Origin: Bacillus sp. CH140a_4T
GTDB lineage: Bacteria > Bacillota > Bacilli > Bacillales > Bacillaceae_G
Length of the DNA: 64,000 nucleotides
Assembly: GCF_008923725.1 (NCBI RefSeq)
Contig: NZ_WBPF01000016.1
Location: 620,001-684,000 of the forward strand
Reading direction: 5' to 3'
The notes beneath the pieces were generated by a model. That model searched no databases. It saw only the letters and a program-made list of their open reading frames with translations, and was not told where the DNA came from. The position numbers and the translations under genes are program-made. Shown piece after piece: positions 44,057 to 52,971 of this stretch; position 1 is the stretch's first letter; every line of letters begins with the position of its first letter.

Positions 44057-44902
44057 TTGCTTTTCATTGGAGTAACAGGATGGGGAGATCATGATTCTTT
44101 ATATATAGATCCCTATGAAAATAGAAATAAATTACGAACATATAGTGAGCATTTTCCTATTGTAGAAGTGGATAGTTCATTTTATGCGATGCAACCTGCA
44201 CGAAACTATACAAAATGGGCAATGGAGACACCGCAAGATTTTTCTTTTGTTGTAAAAGCATATCAAGGGATGACGGGACATATGAAAGGTGAAATTCCTT
44301 TTTCTACGTTTGACGAAATGTTTGATGTATATAAACAATCCATTCTTCCTTTAATAGAAGCTGGTAAATTAAAAACGATTTTATTTCAATATCCACCATG
44401 GTTTGATTGTAAAAAGAAAAATGTAGATTTTCTTCGATATACGAAAGAAAAAATGGAAGGTTTGCCATGTGCTATAGAATTTCGGAATCAAACATGGTTT
44501 TATCCGAAAATGAGAGATAAGACGCTACAGTTTTTGGAACAAGAGAAATGGATTCATACCATTTGTGATGAGCCACAGGCCGGGATAGGTTCGGTACCGC
44601 TCGTATTAGAAGTAACGAATACAGAGATGGTGTTAATACGTTTTCATGGTCGAAATGTTCATGGCTGGCTTGATAAAGGAGAAAATTGGAGAGCGGTTCG
44701 TTGTTTATATCGCTACAACAATAAAGAATTAGAAGAATGGGTAGAAAGATTAGAGCAATTAAAAAAGAAGACAAAGAACATATATGTACTATTTAACAAC
44801 AATTCGGGCGGAGATGCAGCCGATAATGCGAAACAGCTTATGAAAATGATGAACGTTACATATGGCGAGCCGAAGCCCGAGCAATTAAATTTGTTTGAAT
44901 GA
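44057..44902 (+). CDS. DUF72 family protein (YunF-like)
   Basis: A 281-residue TIM-barrel-like protein of DUF72. It begins LLFIGVTGWGDHDSLYIDPYE, then FPIVEVDSSFYAMQP, FSFVVKAYQGMTGH, LFQYPPWF, CAIEFRNQTWF and the C-terminal YVLFNNNSGGDAADNAKQL, all family landmarks. B. subtilis YunF is the close relative I recall. The biochemical role is unknown. The start chosen is TTG at 44057, seven bases after AAAGGGAGGG; a GTG at 44036 lies in front of that site. Confidence 0.85.
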   Translation: MLFIGVTGWGDHDSLYIDPYENRNKLRTYSEHFPIVEVDSSFYAMQPARNYTKWAMETPQDFSFVVKAYQGMTGHMKGEIPFSTFDEMFDVYKQSILPLIEAGKLKTILFQYPPWFDCKKKNVDFLRYTKEKMEGLPCAIEFRNQTWFYPKMRDKTLQFLEQEKWIHTICDEPQAGIGSVPLVLEVTNTEMVLIRFHGRNVHGWLDKGENWRAVRCLYRYNNKELEEWVERLEQLKKKTKNIYVLFNNNSGGDAADNAKQLMKMMNVTYGEPKPEQLNLFE

Positions 44903-44904
44903 TA

Positions 44905-45017
44905 ATAAACAAGAAAGGCACTGTACAAACAGGGGGAATGTACAGTGCCTTTCTATATGAAAAAGAGGGGTAACAATGTTACTGAGCGTTTGGTTGATTC
45001 ATCAATTGTTGGCTTCG
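44905..45017 (-). ncRNA. fsrA: Fur-regulated small RNA, FsrA-like
   Basis: On the minus strand a sigma-A promoter (TTGACA 45052-45047, 17-base spacer, TATCAT 45029-45024) is covered by a Fur box. Transcription should start near 45017 and run leftwards into a 16-bp perfect hairpin (44954-44939 with 44927-44912) followed by TGTTTATTAT, giving an RNA of about 110 bases with no credible ORF. It has two C-rich stretches that can pair with Shine-Dalgarno sequences: TTACCCCTCTTTTTC and, in the terminator loop, TTCCCCCTG. This is the design of FsrA, the B. subtilis iron-sparing sRNA. Identification by architecture; no alignment could be run. Confidence 0.7.
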
Positions 45018-45023
45018 TAATAA

Positions 45024-45052
45024 ATGATAATGGTTATCATTATCATTGTCAA
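45024..45052 (-). promoter_or_regulatory. Sigma-A promoter overlapped by a Fur box
   Basis: TTGACA-N17-TATCAT on the minus strand. The overlapping GATAATGGTTATCATTATC (45026-45044) matches the classic 19-bp Fur consensus GATAATGATAATCATTATC at all but two positions. Iron-loaded Fur would block the promoter. Confidence 0.82.
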
Positions 45053-45176
45053 TAGTTTTCGGAAAAATAAATAAAAAACTTTTTATGAGACATTAAAAGT
45101 AGGGAGATTCCTAAAAAAGTGTGGCTGACGTAAAGAAGTTTTTCGGGGTATCTAGAAAACTACTGATAAAGTACCA

Positions 45177-45213
45177 AAAAAAGAACAGCAATTAATGCTG
45201 TTCTTTTTCAGTG
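45177..45213 (-). terminator. Terminator overlapping the end of the RHH-like gene
   Basis: AAAAAGAACAGC pairs with GCTGTTCTTTTT around AATTAAT; the stem includes the last codons of the gene. T-rich on both strands. Confidence 0.8.
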
Positions 45214-45386
45214 ACGAATTGTTGTAAATCAAAAGGAGTTATCGCTTGGATAAATTCTTTTGAGATAAGTGTTTGAACTAGAGTACTCTCAGAAATGGAA
45301 GCACCTGTTTTCTTTTCATAAGCTTGTTTTAATAAATCAAGTTTTTCAGCCGTTTCTTTCGGTAATTCAATTGTTAATGTGTTCAT
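45192..45386 (-). CDS. Small ribbon-helix-helix-like protein
   Basis: A 64-residue protein, MNTLTIELPKETAEKLDLLKQAYEKKTGASISESTLVQTLISKEF..., with the pattern of a MetJ/Arc-type RHH domain: a short beta strand (LTIELP) and two helices. Such proteins are DNA-binding regulators or antitoxins. No toxin-like gene is adjacent (the next gene upstream is a recombinase), so the role is open. Start ATG at 45386 follows AAGGGGGAGAAA. Confidence 0.65.
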   Translation of the reverse strand: MNTLTIELPKETAEKLDLLKQAYEKKTGASISESTLVQTLISKEFIQAITPFDLQQFVTEKEQH

Positions 45387-45506
45387 AATTTCTCCCCCTT
45401 ACTATTAGAGTACCACTACAATATAGGAGAGACAAGGAAAGAGAATGTGAAACATAAAAAAGGTTACCATTTATAAAATGGTAACCTTTTTTATGTATAA
45501 GAGTTA

Positions 45507-46037
45507 TTAAGCAATACCGATATACTTTAAAGTTTTTGATGGAGTACTATGATCAAAGAAGTGTTGTAAAAATGCGATGTCAACACCTGATTTGTATGCA
45601 CAATATCCCCAAGTTTTTCGAAGTGTATGTGAGCTAATCCCTTCTAATCCAACTTCTTTTGCAGCTTTGTTTAAAATGTACCATGCATGTTGTCTCGTAA
45701 TAGATTTTGTTCCTTTTTGAGACTTTAATAATGGTTCATTACGTTTCCAGGTTTTACGTTCTTTCATGTAGTCTTCGATCGCGTGCTGTAAGTCTTCATT
45801 AACAGCAAACCATTTATGTTTCTTTACTTTTTCATTGTAAAATAAAATGGAATGGCGAACATTTTCATTTTCATCGATTACATCACTAACTTTTAATTGT
45901 AAGATTTCACTTACTTTTAAGCCAGAATTTACAGCTAATACGAATAATAAGCCATCACGTTTCGAAGATTGTAAAAGTATATTTTTGATAGTTTCTAATT
46001 GTTTTTCATTTTGAATAGGTTGTCCTGCTTGTTTCAT
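45507..46037 (-). CDS. Minimal tyrosine recombinase/integrase (catalytic domain only)
   Basis: A 176-residue protein that corresponds to the catalytic domain of tyrosine recombinases, without the N-terminal core-binding domain. Conserved residues: His137 and Arg140 in SSHTLRKTWGY, His163 in FDHSTP and the nucleophile Tyr172 in KYIGI. The first catalytic arginine (in the usual GLRxSEL motif) is Lys41 here (SGLKVSEILQLK). Start ATG at 46037 with AGAGGAGAG ten bases upstream. There are no att-like repeats or phage genes around it, so it is a stand-alone gene, possibly a domesticated or weakened recombinase. Confidence 0.8.
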   Translation of the reverse strand: MKQAGQPIQNEKQLETIKNILLQSSKRDGLLFVLAVNSGLKVSEILQLKVSDVIDENENVRHSILFYNEKVKKHKWFAVNEDLQHAIEDYMKERKTWKRNEPLLKSQKGTKSITRQHAWYILNKAAKEVGLEGISSHTLRKTWGYCAYKSGVDIAFLQHFFDHSTPSKTLKYIGIA

Positions 46038-46144
46038 TTCACGCACTCTCCTCTTTTATATGTGTAAAGGAAAGGATTAACTTGTTTCTTACTATAAAGG
46101 GAGAGTGTGAATTTCATGTGAACTCCTAGTGAAATTAAGACAAA

Positions 46145-47956
46145 TTATTTGACTTCTTTTACTTTTTGTAAATTAAAGTAGAATACAACACTATTAGTTG
46201 TGTTATATACACCGTACTCGGCATGGTGGAGGTCTAAGATGTTTTTTACAATAGATAATCCGAGACCAGTACCACCAGTATGACGGCTACGAGATGCATC
46301 TAAACGGTAGAAACGATCCCAAATTTTTTCAAGACTTTCTTCTGGGATAGGGTTTCCTGTGTTTTCGATTTCGACTTTTACTGTATCTTCCATTGTTATA
46401 ACGGAAACTTGTATTTTTTCTCCTTCTGGCGTATAGCGAATTGCATTGCTAAGTAAGTTCACAACCACTTGCTCAATACGACTACGATTTGCTTTAACAA
46501 ATATAGAAGAGTCTACATCTATGTTCACTTGTAAATGTTTTTCTTCCATGCTAAATAATAACTTTGTATAGACTTGTTGAATTAATTCGCCGATTGAGAA
46601 AGTCGTCATATCTAATTTGTACGTACCTGATTCTAATTTTGCTAATTCTAACATTTCAACAATAAGTCTGTTCATGTTTTCGGTTTCTTCTAAAATAACA
46701 TCTGTGTAATACGTCGTGTCTTTACTAACGCCATCTTTAATTCCTTCTGCGAAACTTCTAATTACACTAAGTGGTGTTTTTAATTCGTGTGATACACCAG
46801 AAATGAATTCTTTTCGCGTTTTCTCTAATTGACGTTCGCGTTCAATATCTTGTTGTAATTTTGTATTGGCAACATTTAACCGATCGATTCGGTCTTTTAA
46901 GTTTACAGATAACGTATTAATACTACCGGAAAGCCCACCAATTTCATCGTCTGCTGTCACAGGTAATTTCTCGCTAAAATCAAAATTGGCCATTTTCTTT
47001 GTAACACGATTAATTTTAATTAATGGTTTCACAATGATTTTTGAGTAGTAGAAGGATAATAAAATAATGACGAGAAATACGATGATTAAGGCATAGACAT
47101 AATAATCCTTTAAAACGAGCATTGCTTCATTAACAGGCTGTAAAGATGCTATTGCAAAAGCGTATTCTGTAATTTTTCCATTTTCCACAATAGGTTTTAC
47201 AAAGATACTATTTTTTATATTCTCTCCACCATCTATTATATAAGTGTTTAATTGGTGCGAGTTAGCAGTGCCATTTCTAATAATCTCTGCAAAATATTGA
47301 ACGGCTTGTAATGTTTCAAAATCATTTGCAAGACGAACCTCGGCTTTTGATGGAAGCTGTAATTTAGATACAATACCAGTAAACTCAATTTGAGTCACAG
47401 TTTTGGACCGGTTTGTAAGTCTATTTTTAGCAGGATTGCCATTAATGGATTGAAAATCTGAATTGAAACGTTCGTTTTGCCATCGATTATAATTTGTTGT
47501 CAATTCTAGTGGTGTTATTGTTTTCCCTCGTACCAAACCGACGACGTTTATCATGCCATCTTTTTTCAATCCTAAGTTTTCGAATTTCTTATATTCTTCG
47601 GGCGTTAAAAGGTTATTGAGTGGAATGAAATATGTTTCATTATTTTTAGGATTAATGATATCAATGTAGTAATTATTATCACTTTTAATAATGCCCTCAG
47701 AATTTAAAAATTGCATATCAGCATTTGTTTTATCATGAAATTCTTGTTTTAGTTTTCTAATTTCCTCAGGATCTTTTTCACTTTTTTCATAATTGGCCAC
47801 GAATTTTTCAAAAGCTGTTTGGACGGTTTTTACTTTTTTATTAATATAAAATTTCTCTAAAAATAGAGATTGCCCTAAGAAAAAAAGGAGGAATATGATT
47901 GTAAATAATGTTGATGTTAATAAAAATAGTTTAAAGACGATACTTCTGTTTTTCAC
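46145..47956 (-). CDS. Orphan membrane sensor histidine kinase
   Basis: A 603-residue kinase. TM1 is residues 9-30 and TM2 is about 286-305, enclosing a large 250-residue extracellular sensor domain. The rest is a HAMP domain (306-360), HisKA with phosphoacceptor His390 in GVSHELKTPLS, and HATPase with NLLSNAIRYTPEG, FYRLDASRSRHTGGTGLGLSIVK. No response regulator gene adjoins it: the next upstream gene is deoD. The extracellular domain has no family I recognise. Start ATG at 47956; CAAGAGGTGACG lies upstream. Confidence 0.88.
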   Translation of the reverse strand: MKNRSIVFKLFLLTSTLFTIIFLLFFLGQSLFLEKFYINKKVKTVQTAFEKFVANYEKSEKDPEEIRKLKQEFHDKTNADMQFLNSEGIIKSDNNYYIDIINPKNNETYFIPLNNLLTPEEYKKFENLGLKKDGMINVVGLVRGKTITPLELTTNYNRWQNERFNSDFQSINGNPAKNRLTNRSKTVTQIEFTGIVSKLQLPSKAEVRLANDFETLQAVQYFAEIIRNGTANSHQLNTYIIDGGENIKNSIFVKPIVENGKITEYAFAIASLQPVNEAMLVLKDYYVYALIIVFLVIILLSFYYSKIIVKPLIKINRVTKKMANFDFSEKLPVTADDEIGGLSGSINTLSVNLKDRIDRLNVANTKLQQDIERERQLEKTRKEFISGVSHELKTPLSVIRSFAEGIKDGVSKDTTYYTDVILEETENMNRLIVEMLELAKLESGTYKLDMTTFSIGELIQQVYTKLLFSMEEKHLQVNIDVDSSIFVKANRSRIEQVVVNLLSNAIRYTPEGEKIQVSVITMEDTVKVEIENTGNPIPEESLEKIWDRFYRLDASRSRHTGGTGLGLSIVKNILDLHHAEYGVYNTTNSVVFYFNLQKVKEVK

Positions 47957-48072
47957 TGCGTCACCTCTTGTGAGAAATACTGTAAATGATTTCTTAATTA
48001 TAACAAACGTTACAAAAAAGTAGAGGGGAAAATCTGTCTCTTCTGAAAGTAGTTTTTAATAAAAAGTCACAT

Positions 48073-48112
48073 AAAAAGAACTCGACAGACGTATGACGAG
48101 TTCTTTAATGTA
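48073..48112 (-). terminator. Terminator of deoD
   Basis: AAAGAACTCG pairs with CGAGTTCTTT around a twelve-base loop, T-rich on the minus strand. Confidence 0.85.
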
Positions 48113-48820
48113 TTATTGTTGAATTGCTGCATCTAAAGCGATTTCAATCATTTCGTTAAATGTAGTTTGACGCTCTTCAGATGTTGTTTCTTCACCAGTG
48201 AAGATGTGATCGCTTACTGTTAATACAGATAACGCATTTACACCGTATTTTGCTGCTAATGTATAAAGAGCAGTTGTTTCCATTTCTACGGCTAGTACAC
48301 CGTACTCTCCAAGTTTTTTAACCATGTCCATGCTTTCGCGGTAAAATACATCTGCTGTTAAAACATTACCAACACGAACGTGTAAGCCTTTTTCAGTTCC
48401 AGCATCGTAAGCTTTCTTTAAAAGGTCAAAGTTTGCAGCTGGTGCAAAATCAAAACCTGGGAATGTTAAACGATTCATATTAGAATCCGTACAAGCTGTC
48501 ATTGCAATAATAACGTCACGTACTTTTACGTCTTTTTGAATCGCACCGCAAGTTCCAACGCGAATTAAATTTTTAACTCCGTAGCTTTGGATTAATTCGT
48601 TTACATAAATAGAAATAGAAGGAACACCCATACCTGTACCTTGAACAGATACACGTTTTCCTTTATAAGTTCCAGTGAAACCTAACATACCACGCACTTT
48701 ATTATAGCACGTAACGTCCTCTAGAAATGTTTCCGCAATATATTTTGCACGTAATGGATCACCAGGTAATAGGATAGATTCAGCAATTTCGCCTTGTTTT
48801 GCTTCAATATGTACACTCAT
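48113..48820 (-). CDS. deoD: Purine-nucleoside phosphorylase, DeoD type
   Basis: Phosphorolytic cleavage of purine nucleosides to base and ribose-1-phosphate, in nucleoside salvage; hexameric, broad-specificity class. The 235-residue protein has the family signatures [11 protein letters not shown] near residue 20, the phosphate-binding RVGTCGAIQ near 87 and the purine-binding [17 protein letters not shown] near 179-195, with the catalytic Asp in VSDHI near 204. Start ATG at 48820 follows AAGGAGGAC. Monocistronic. Confidence 0.95.
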   Translation of the reverse strand: MSVHIEAKQGEIAESILLPGDPLRAKYIAETFLEDVTCYNKVRGMLGFTGTYKGKRVSVQGTGMGVPSISIYVNELIQSYGVKNLIRVGTCGAIQKDVKVRDVIIAMTACTDSNMNRLTFPGFDFAPAANFDLLKKAYDAGTEKGLHVRVGNVLTADVFYRESMDMVKKLGEYGVLAVEMETTALYTLAAKYGVNALSVLTVSDHIFTGEETTSEERQTTFNEMIEIALDAAIQQ

Positions 48821-49010
48821 GAAAAGTCCTCCTTATAATGTATTGATAGAAATCAATATCATTTGCATTATACACTACGAATCCTTTCAATTAAAATCTT
48901 TTTATTATTTGTAATATGTGCAAAACAGGAGGATTTCATAAATCATAATCTAGAATATATATGTAAGAAGTTTTGTATGAACAGAGACAATAAAAATGGT
49001 AGGTGATGTT

Positions 49011-49784
49011 TTGAAAAATCTCGTCATTGGACTTGTTGCTTTGTTATTTATTGTAGTAGGCGGATTTTACATAAAAAAGTATCAAGAAACTACAGAGACT
49101 GTAGGTGATGTTCAGGAAGTAAAATGGGATGTGTCAAATGGAAAAGGAAATGAGAAAGTAGATATTTCGTTTCAATTACTAAATAATAAAAATAATGAAG
49201 TTCGTGGTGTAAATGATCAAATTCGGGCAGTTATTGTGGACGGACAATTAAAGCATGTACAACAAATGAAACCTACATTTGCAGGGAATGGATCATATAA
49301 AGTATCTTCCAAAATAGCGAAAGATGAAAGATATACAATATTTTTATATGAAGACAAAAACAAGTCGGTGAAATCATTTTCGAAGAAAGATTTTGGGAAA
49401 GAAGTAGAGGAGAAAAATAAGAAGAAAGTCAAATTTCCAATCGATAGTGTACTTACAAAAAAAATAGGGGAGTATGAAGTTTCTCTTTTATTTGGTGCAT
49501 TACATCCGAATGAACCAGCGACGTTAACATTTCAATTCCAAGCGAAAAAGGGTGAGAAATTGAAATTACATTCAGAGAGAGGAGAAGTGGAGTCGCTCTA
49601 TATCGTGGACGAAACGAGAGAAAATTTTTTATACGCAATACCTGTTGATACAGATGAGCAATTACAATATCGTATTACATTCCCTGCTGAAGGAACGTAT
49701 AAAATATGGGGAGATTTCTATATAAATGGTAAGAAATATGAAAAAGAATTTATTGTACAAGTTCAAAAAAGAAAAAACAGCTAA
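49011..49784 (+). CDS. Membrane-anchored protein with YtkA/FixH-like C-terminal region
   Basis: A 257-residue protein with an N-terminal signal anchor (LKNLVIGLVALLFIVVGGFYI) and an extracytoplasmic beta-rich part with two similar halves. The first is VDISFQLLNNKNNEVRGVNDQIRAVIVDGQLKHV; the second is YEVSLLFGALHPNEPATLTFQF ... FPAEGTYKIWGDFYINGKKYEKEF. The latter resembles YtkA/FixH-like domains; this is a weak assignment. The start is uncertain: TTG at 49011 with TAGGTGATG upstream is preferred to the in-frame ATG at 48996, which lacks a site. Confidence 0.65.
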   Translation: MKNLVIGLVALLFIVVGGFYIKKYQETTETVGDVQEVKWDVSNGKGNEKVDISFQLLNNKNNEVRGVNDQIRAVIVDGQLKHVQQMKPTFAGNGSYKVSSKIAKDERYTIFLYEDKNKSVKSFSKKDFGKEVEEKNKKKVKFPIDSVLTKKIGEYEVSLLFGALHPNEPATLTFQFQAKKGEKLKLHSERGEVESLYIVDETRENFLYAIPVDTDEQLQYRITFPAEGTYKIWGDFYINGKKYEKEFIVQVQKRKNS

Positions 49785-49808
49785 ATGTTTAGCCGTTTTT
49801 TCTTTTTC
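49772..49808. terminator. Bidirectional terminator
   Basis: AAAACAGCTAAA pairs with TTTAGCCGTTTT, overlapping the 3' ends of the two converging genes; T-rich on both sides. Confidence 0.85.
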
Positions 49809-52374
49809 CTATTAATTTTGTTACAGAGAGCATTGTAATTGGTAAAGAATGATTCTTTCTAAATGCTAAATATTTACCGCTCCATGCTGGTTTGTATTTT
49901 TCTTTAAAATGTCGTAACCCGCTGAAACTATACGTATAACGAACATTATTAAAGATGGCAGCAGCAACTCGTTCAGACCAGAAAGACTGTGTCGATAAAC
50001 CTACATTTGAAAGTGGTGCCATACCAATATTAAAGGAATGGTATTCATTTTCTTTTGCCCACTGGAATAGGTGGATGAAAATTGCATCCATAATGCCGCT
50101 AGGTGCATCTGGATAATATCGCATTAAATCAACAGACAACGATCCGTCTTGATATACGGGCATAAAAGTTGTAAATGCGATGATTTTTCCATCCGCATCA
50201 GATAATGTAGCAATAGGTGCGCGGCTAATATATTCACGGTCAAAGTATCCGAGTGAAAAACCTTTCTCTTTTTTTCCGCCGAGCCACGCATCTGAAACTT
50301 TTCTTAACTCTTCAAATAACTCGTTTGAGAGAGGTGGCTGGTGAATAGAGAATGTATAGCCTTCTCGTTCAAAACGGTTGAAAGTCGCTCGCATACCGGC
50401 CCGTTTTTTCCCCGTTATTGTAAATGTATTCAAATCAACGACAGCTTCTTCGCCAAGCTTAAAGAAGTTGTAACCAAAATCATGATATAAACTCATCCAT
50501 TTACTTTCTATTTGGTAGAATACACAAATGTATCCAAATCGATCAGCCTCAGCTAAAAACTCTTGTAACACAGTACGGTAGGAGGAGGGATCCCCGATTG
50601 GATCGCCTAGCACAACGAGACGTTTTCCAGTTATAGAGAAGAGAAGGAGCGCTTTCCCATCACTACTGAAGAAGAATTGTTTATCTCCTAAAAATCCTAA
50701 ATGACTCAGTACATTTCCATCATGTTCATCTAAAAAGTTTTGCAATCTTTTATCATTAGCTGGTTGCCCGGGAAATTCATTTCGATAACGATTAGCAATG
50801 AGTGAGCCAATCAGTAAAAATGTAGGAACGAAAAAGGCAGCTGCTAATGCACTTCGTTTCACTTGCGTAATATTACGAACGACAAAATCAGGTTTAAAAG
50901 CTTCTTTTGCACCTGCAAATAAAATACCTAAGTTTTTATATAAATATAAAGTTATGAGTAAGAATATAAAAACTTTTACCATATCAGAAAGGGAGACTTC
51001 CATTTTCTCGCGTACAAATCTTTTACGAAGCATATATAATACAGCGAGTACGATTAATAAAATAAACGTCTCTTCAATATCAATCCCTTTTAGCGTATTA
51101 AAGATGGCTGCTCCTATTAAAGAAATAATCGTCATATAGTAAGAACGCTTTGTTCCATAATATATGCCTCGTGAAAGGATCAGGAGGAGAATACCGAATG
51201 TTAGTGATAAGCTAAAAGAAAATTGAATAAGATGTTTTGGAGCTAGAATATGTAAGGCGTGTGCTCGGTTTATACTTGTCGGTAGAATGGTCGATAAAAT
51301 AACCATTAAGCCAGCAAATACTGTTAAAGCAGCAGATGCCCAAGAACCTAACTTTCCTAGAAAGTCACGCTGCAAAGTCCATATAACACCAGTCGTTTCT
51401 AATGCAGGCGCAATAAAAGGTTTATCTTCAAACTTTTTAATGGCCACGCCTGTCATTTCAAAAGCTGCAAAAATAAGACCAAGGCAGAAAGGTAAAATGT
51501 AATAAACGAGGCGATATAATAACATAGCAGGTAGTAATACGCCTGTATCAATGCCGTATTGTCCGAGTCCAGTTAAAAAGACAAGATCAAATGACCCAAG
51601 TCCACCAGGTACAAGGCTAACAACGCCAGCTAAAGCTGCGATTACATATACACCTAAAAACTTTTGAAATTCGATATCGATGCCAAATAATATTAATATG
51701 ACGTACATAACAATACCAGCAGATATCCACTCGACTAATGAAACTAATGAGTATAATACAGTTGGGTTTTTCTCTTCTTCTCCTTCTTCTAGTCCTTCGG
51801 TTTGCTTTGTTTTTCTATTTTTTAGTTTAGAAAAGCCGATATATATAGGGACGAAAAGAGCGAAAAAGATAAGAACAGGCCATAGCCACGGTTTTTCATG
51901 CAAAATAAAACTTGTGTCTAATATTCCGATAAGTCCGAGGAATGAAAGAATAGCTAATCCGTTAATAAAAGCGGTTGTCATCCAAGCGATACTTTTAATA
52001 AGTTTGCCATTTTCTTTTATGTATGGACGATAAAGCATTGTGCGTACACCAGCTCCAACGAGACCACCAAATCCGATAAATCCATTTAAAGTATTAGCAA
52101 TCCATGAGATGCGGAAAATCTTTTGGACGGGTATATCAGCTTTTAAATAACGAAGCATAACATAGTCATAAAAGAACATTGTTGATACGGCAAATGCACC
52201 AAGTGTAATTGCTAAAAAGACTCCTCCGGTTGGAATGTTTTTAATTGTATTGATTGCTTCTAAAAAAGAAATGCCTGCTAATTCTTTTTTTGCTTGAAAG
52301 AATACAATTGTTAATACAACAAATGGGAAGATAATTTTCCCGATTTGTAAGAAACGTTTCCATGAAAACGACAT
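49789..52374 (-). CDS. mprF: Bifunctional lysylphosphatidylglycerol flippase/synthetase
   Basis: An 861-residue membrane protein that transfers lysine from Lys-tRNA to phosphatidylglycerol and flips the product to the outer leaflet, lowering surface charge and giving resistance to cationic peptides. About fourteen transmembrane helices form the N-terminal flippase (residues 1-530, with GGLVGAGVRTMLYRPYI and LVPGGLGSFDLVFLTG). The cytosolic C-terminal GNAT-fold synthase (about 540-861) has LGDPIGDPSSY and LSVDLMRYYPDAPSGIMDAIF. Start ATG at 52374 follows CAAGGAGAG; an in-frame start at 52434 is unsupported. Confidence 0.95.
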   Translation of the reverse strand: MSFSWKRFLQIGKIIFPFVVLTIVFFQAKKELAGISFLEAINTIKNIPTGGVFLAITLGAFAVSTMFFYDYVMLRYLKADIPVQKIFRISWIANTLNGFIGFGGLVGAGVRTMLYRPYIKENGKLIKSIAWMTTAFINGLAILSFLGLIGILDTSFILHEKPWLWPVLIFFALFVPIYIGFSKLKNRKTKQTEGLEEGEEEKNPTVLYSLVSLVEWISAGIVMYVILILFGIDIEFQKFLGVYVIAALAGVVSLVPGGLGSFDLVFLTGLGQYGIDTGVLLPAMLLYRLVYYILPFCLGLIFAAFEMTGVAIKKFEDKPFIAPALETTGVIWTLQRDFLGKLGSWASAALTVFAGLMVILSTILPTSINRAHALHILAPKHLIQFSFSLSLTFGILLLILSRGIYYGTKRSYYMTIISLIGAAIFNTLKGIDIEETFILLIVLAVLYMLRKRFVREKMEVSLSDMVKVFIFLLITLYLYKNLGILFAGAKEAFKPDFVVRNITQVKRSALAAAFFVPTFLLIGSLIANRYRNEFPGQPANDKRLQNFLDEHDGNVLSHLGFLGDKQFFFSSDGKALLLFSITGKRLVVLGDPIGDPSSYRTVLQEFLAEADRFGYICVFYQIESKWMSLYHDFGYNFFKLGEEAVVDLNTFTITGKKRAGMRATFNRFEREGYTFSIHQPPLSNELFEELRKVSDAWLGGKKEKGFSLGYFDREYISRAPIATLSDADGKIIAFTTFMPVYQDGSLSVDLMRYYPDAPSGIMDAIFIHLFQWAKENEYHSFNIGMAPLSNVGLSTQSFWSERVAAAIFNNVRYTYSFSGLRHFKEKYKPAWSGKYLAFRKNHSLPITMLSVTKLIGKRKNG

Positions 52375-52560
52375 AAATACAACTCTCCTTGTATAAGAAA
52401 ACTGAGACAATAATATTATTATGACAAACTTCAAGAAAAATAAAAAGGTAAATTCCTGTATAAGGAAGCTATTTTTTATGATAGTTATATTTAAAAGAGT
52501 ATTTCGTTTGTCAGAAAATTAAGTTAAAATGAATTGGAAGAAGGAAGAGAGGGGAAGTAG

Positions 52561-52950
52561 ATGATTATAATGGGTTATGCGGGGTATGAGCTAGAGAAAG
52601 CAAAACCTAATACATCAGAAGATTTTTTTAATAGATCTGAAGTGAAATATATATTAAATGATAAAGAAAGAATCTTTTCCGTTTTATACGTTCGGTATTT
52701 TGAAGAAGTTTTACAAGAAATTACTCCTTTTGAAGGAAATCCAGTATGTAAAGTAGAAGAACAAGACATATATTTGCGGGATATTGTAGCGATATGTTGT
52801 TTACTGAAAGAGAATAAGCTTCGCATGCAAAAACGTTTGTATTTAAATAATATAGAAGAATTCCAACAATATTTTGATGCGGGAACAGTGGTGAAAGCAC
52901 AAGAAATATTGGCTGAATTACATAAAAATAAAAGAGTAGAAATAGCGTGA
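52561..52950 (+). CDS. Hypothetical 129-residue protein
   Basis: A soluble, mostly helical protein (MIIMGYAGYELEKAKPNTSEDFFNRSEVKYILNDKERIF...). GAGAGGGGAAGTAG precedes the ATG at 52561; a second in-frame ATG at 52570 is possible. It is 21 bases upstream of ypuI and probably co-transcribed. I do not recognise a family. Confidence 0.68.
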   Translation: MIIMGYAGYELEKAKPNTSEDFFNRSEVKYILNDKERIFSVLYVRYFEEVLQEITPFEGNPVCKVEEQDIYLRDIVAICCLLKENKLRMQKRLYLNNIEEFQQYFDAGTVVKAQEILAELHKNKRVEIA

Positions 52951-52971
52951 AATGGCAAAGGAGAGGGAAAA

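Noticed and set aside
44976..45020. 14-codon ORF on the plus strand with a strong AGAGGGG ribosome binding site
   Set aside because: It lies exactly antisense to the Fur-regulated small RNA; the apparent site is the complement of the RNA's C-rich stretch. No plus-strand promoter is seen.
45192..46037. RHH-like protein plus recombinase as a toxin-antitoxin or phage remnant
   Set aside because: No toxin-like ORF, attachment repeats or other phage genes are visible, and each gene has its own translation signals.
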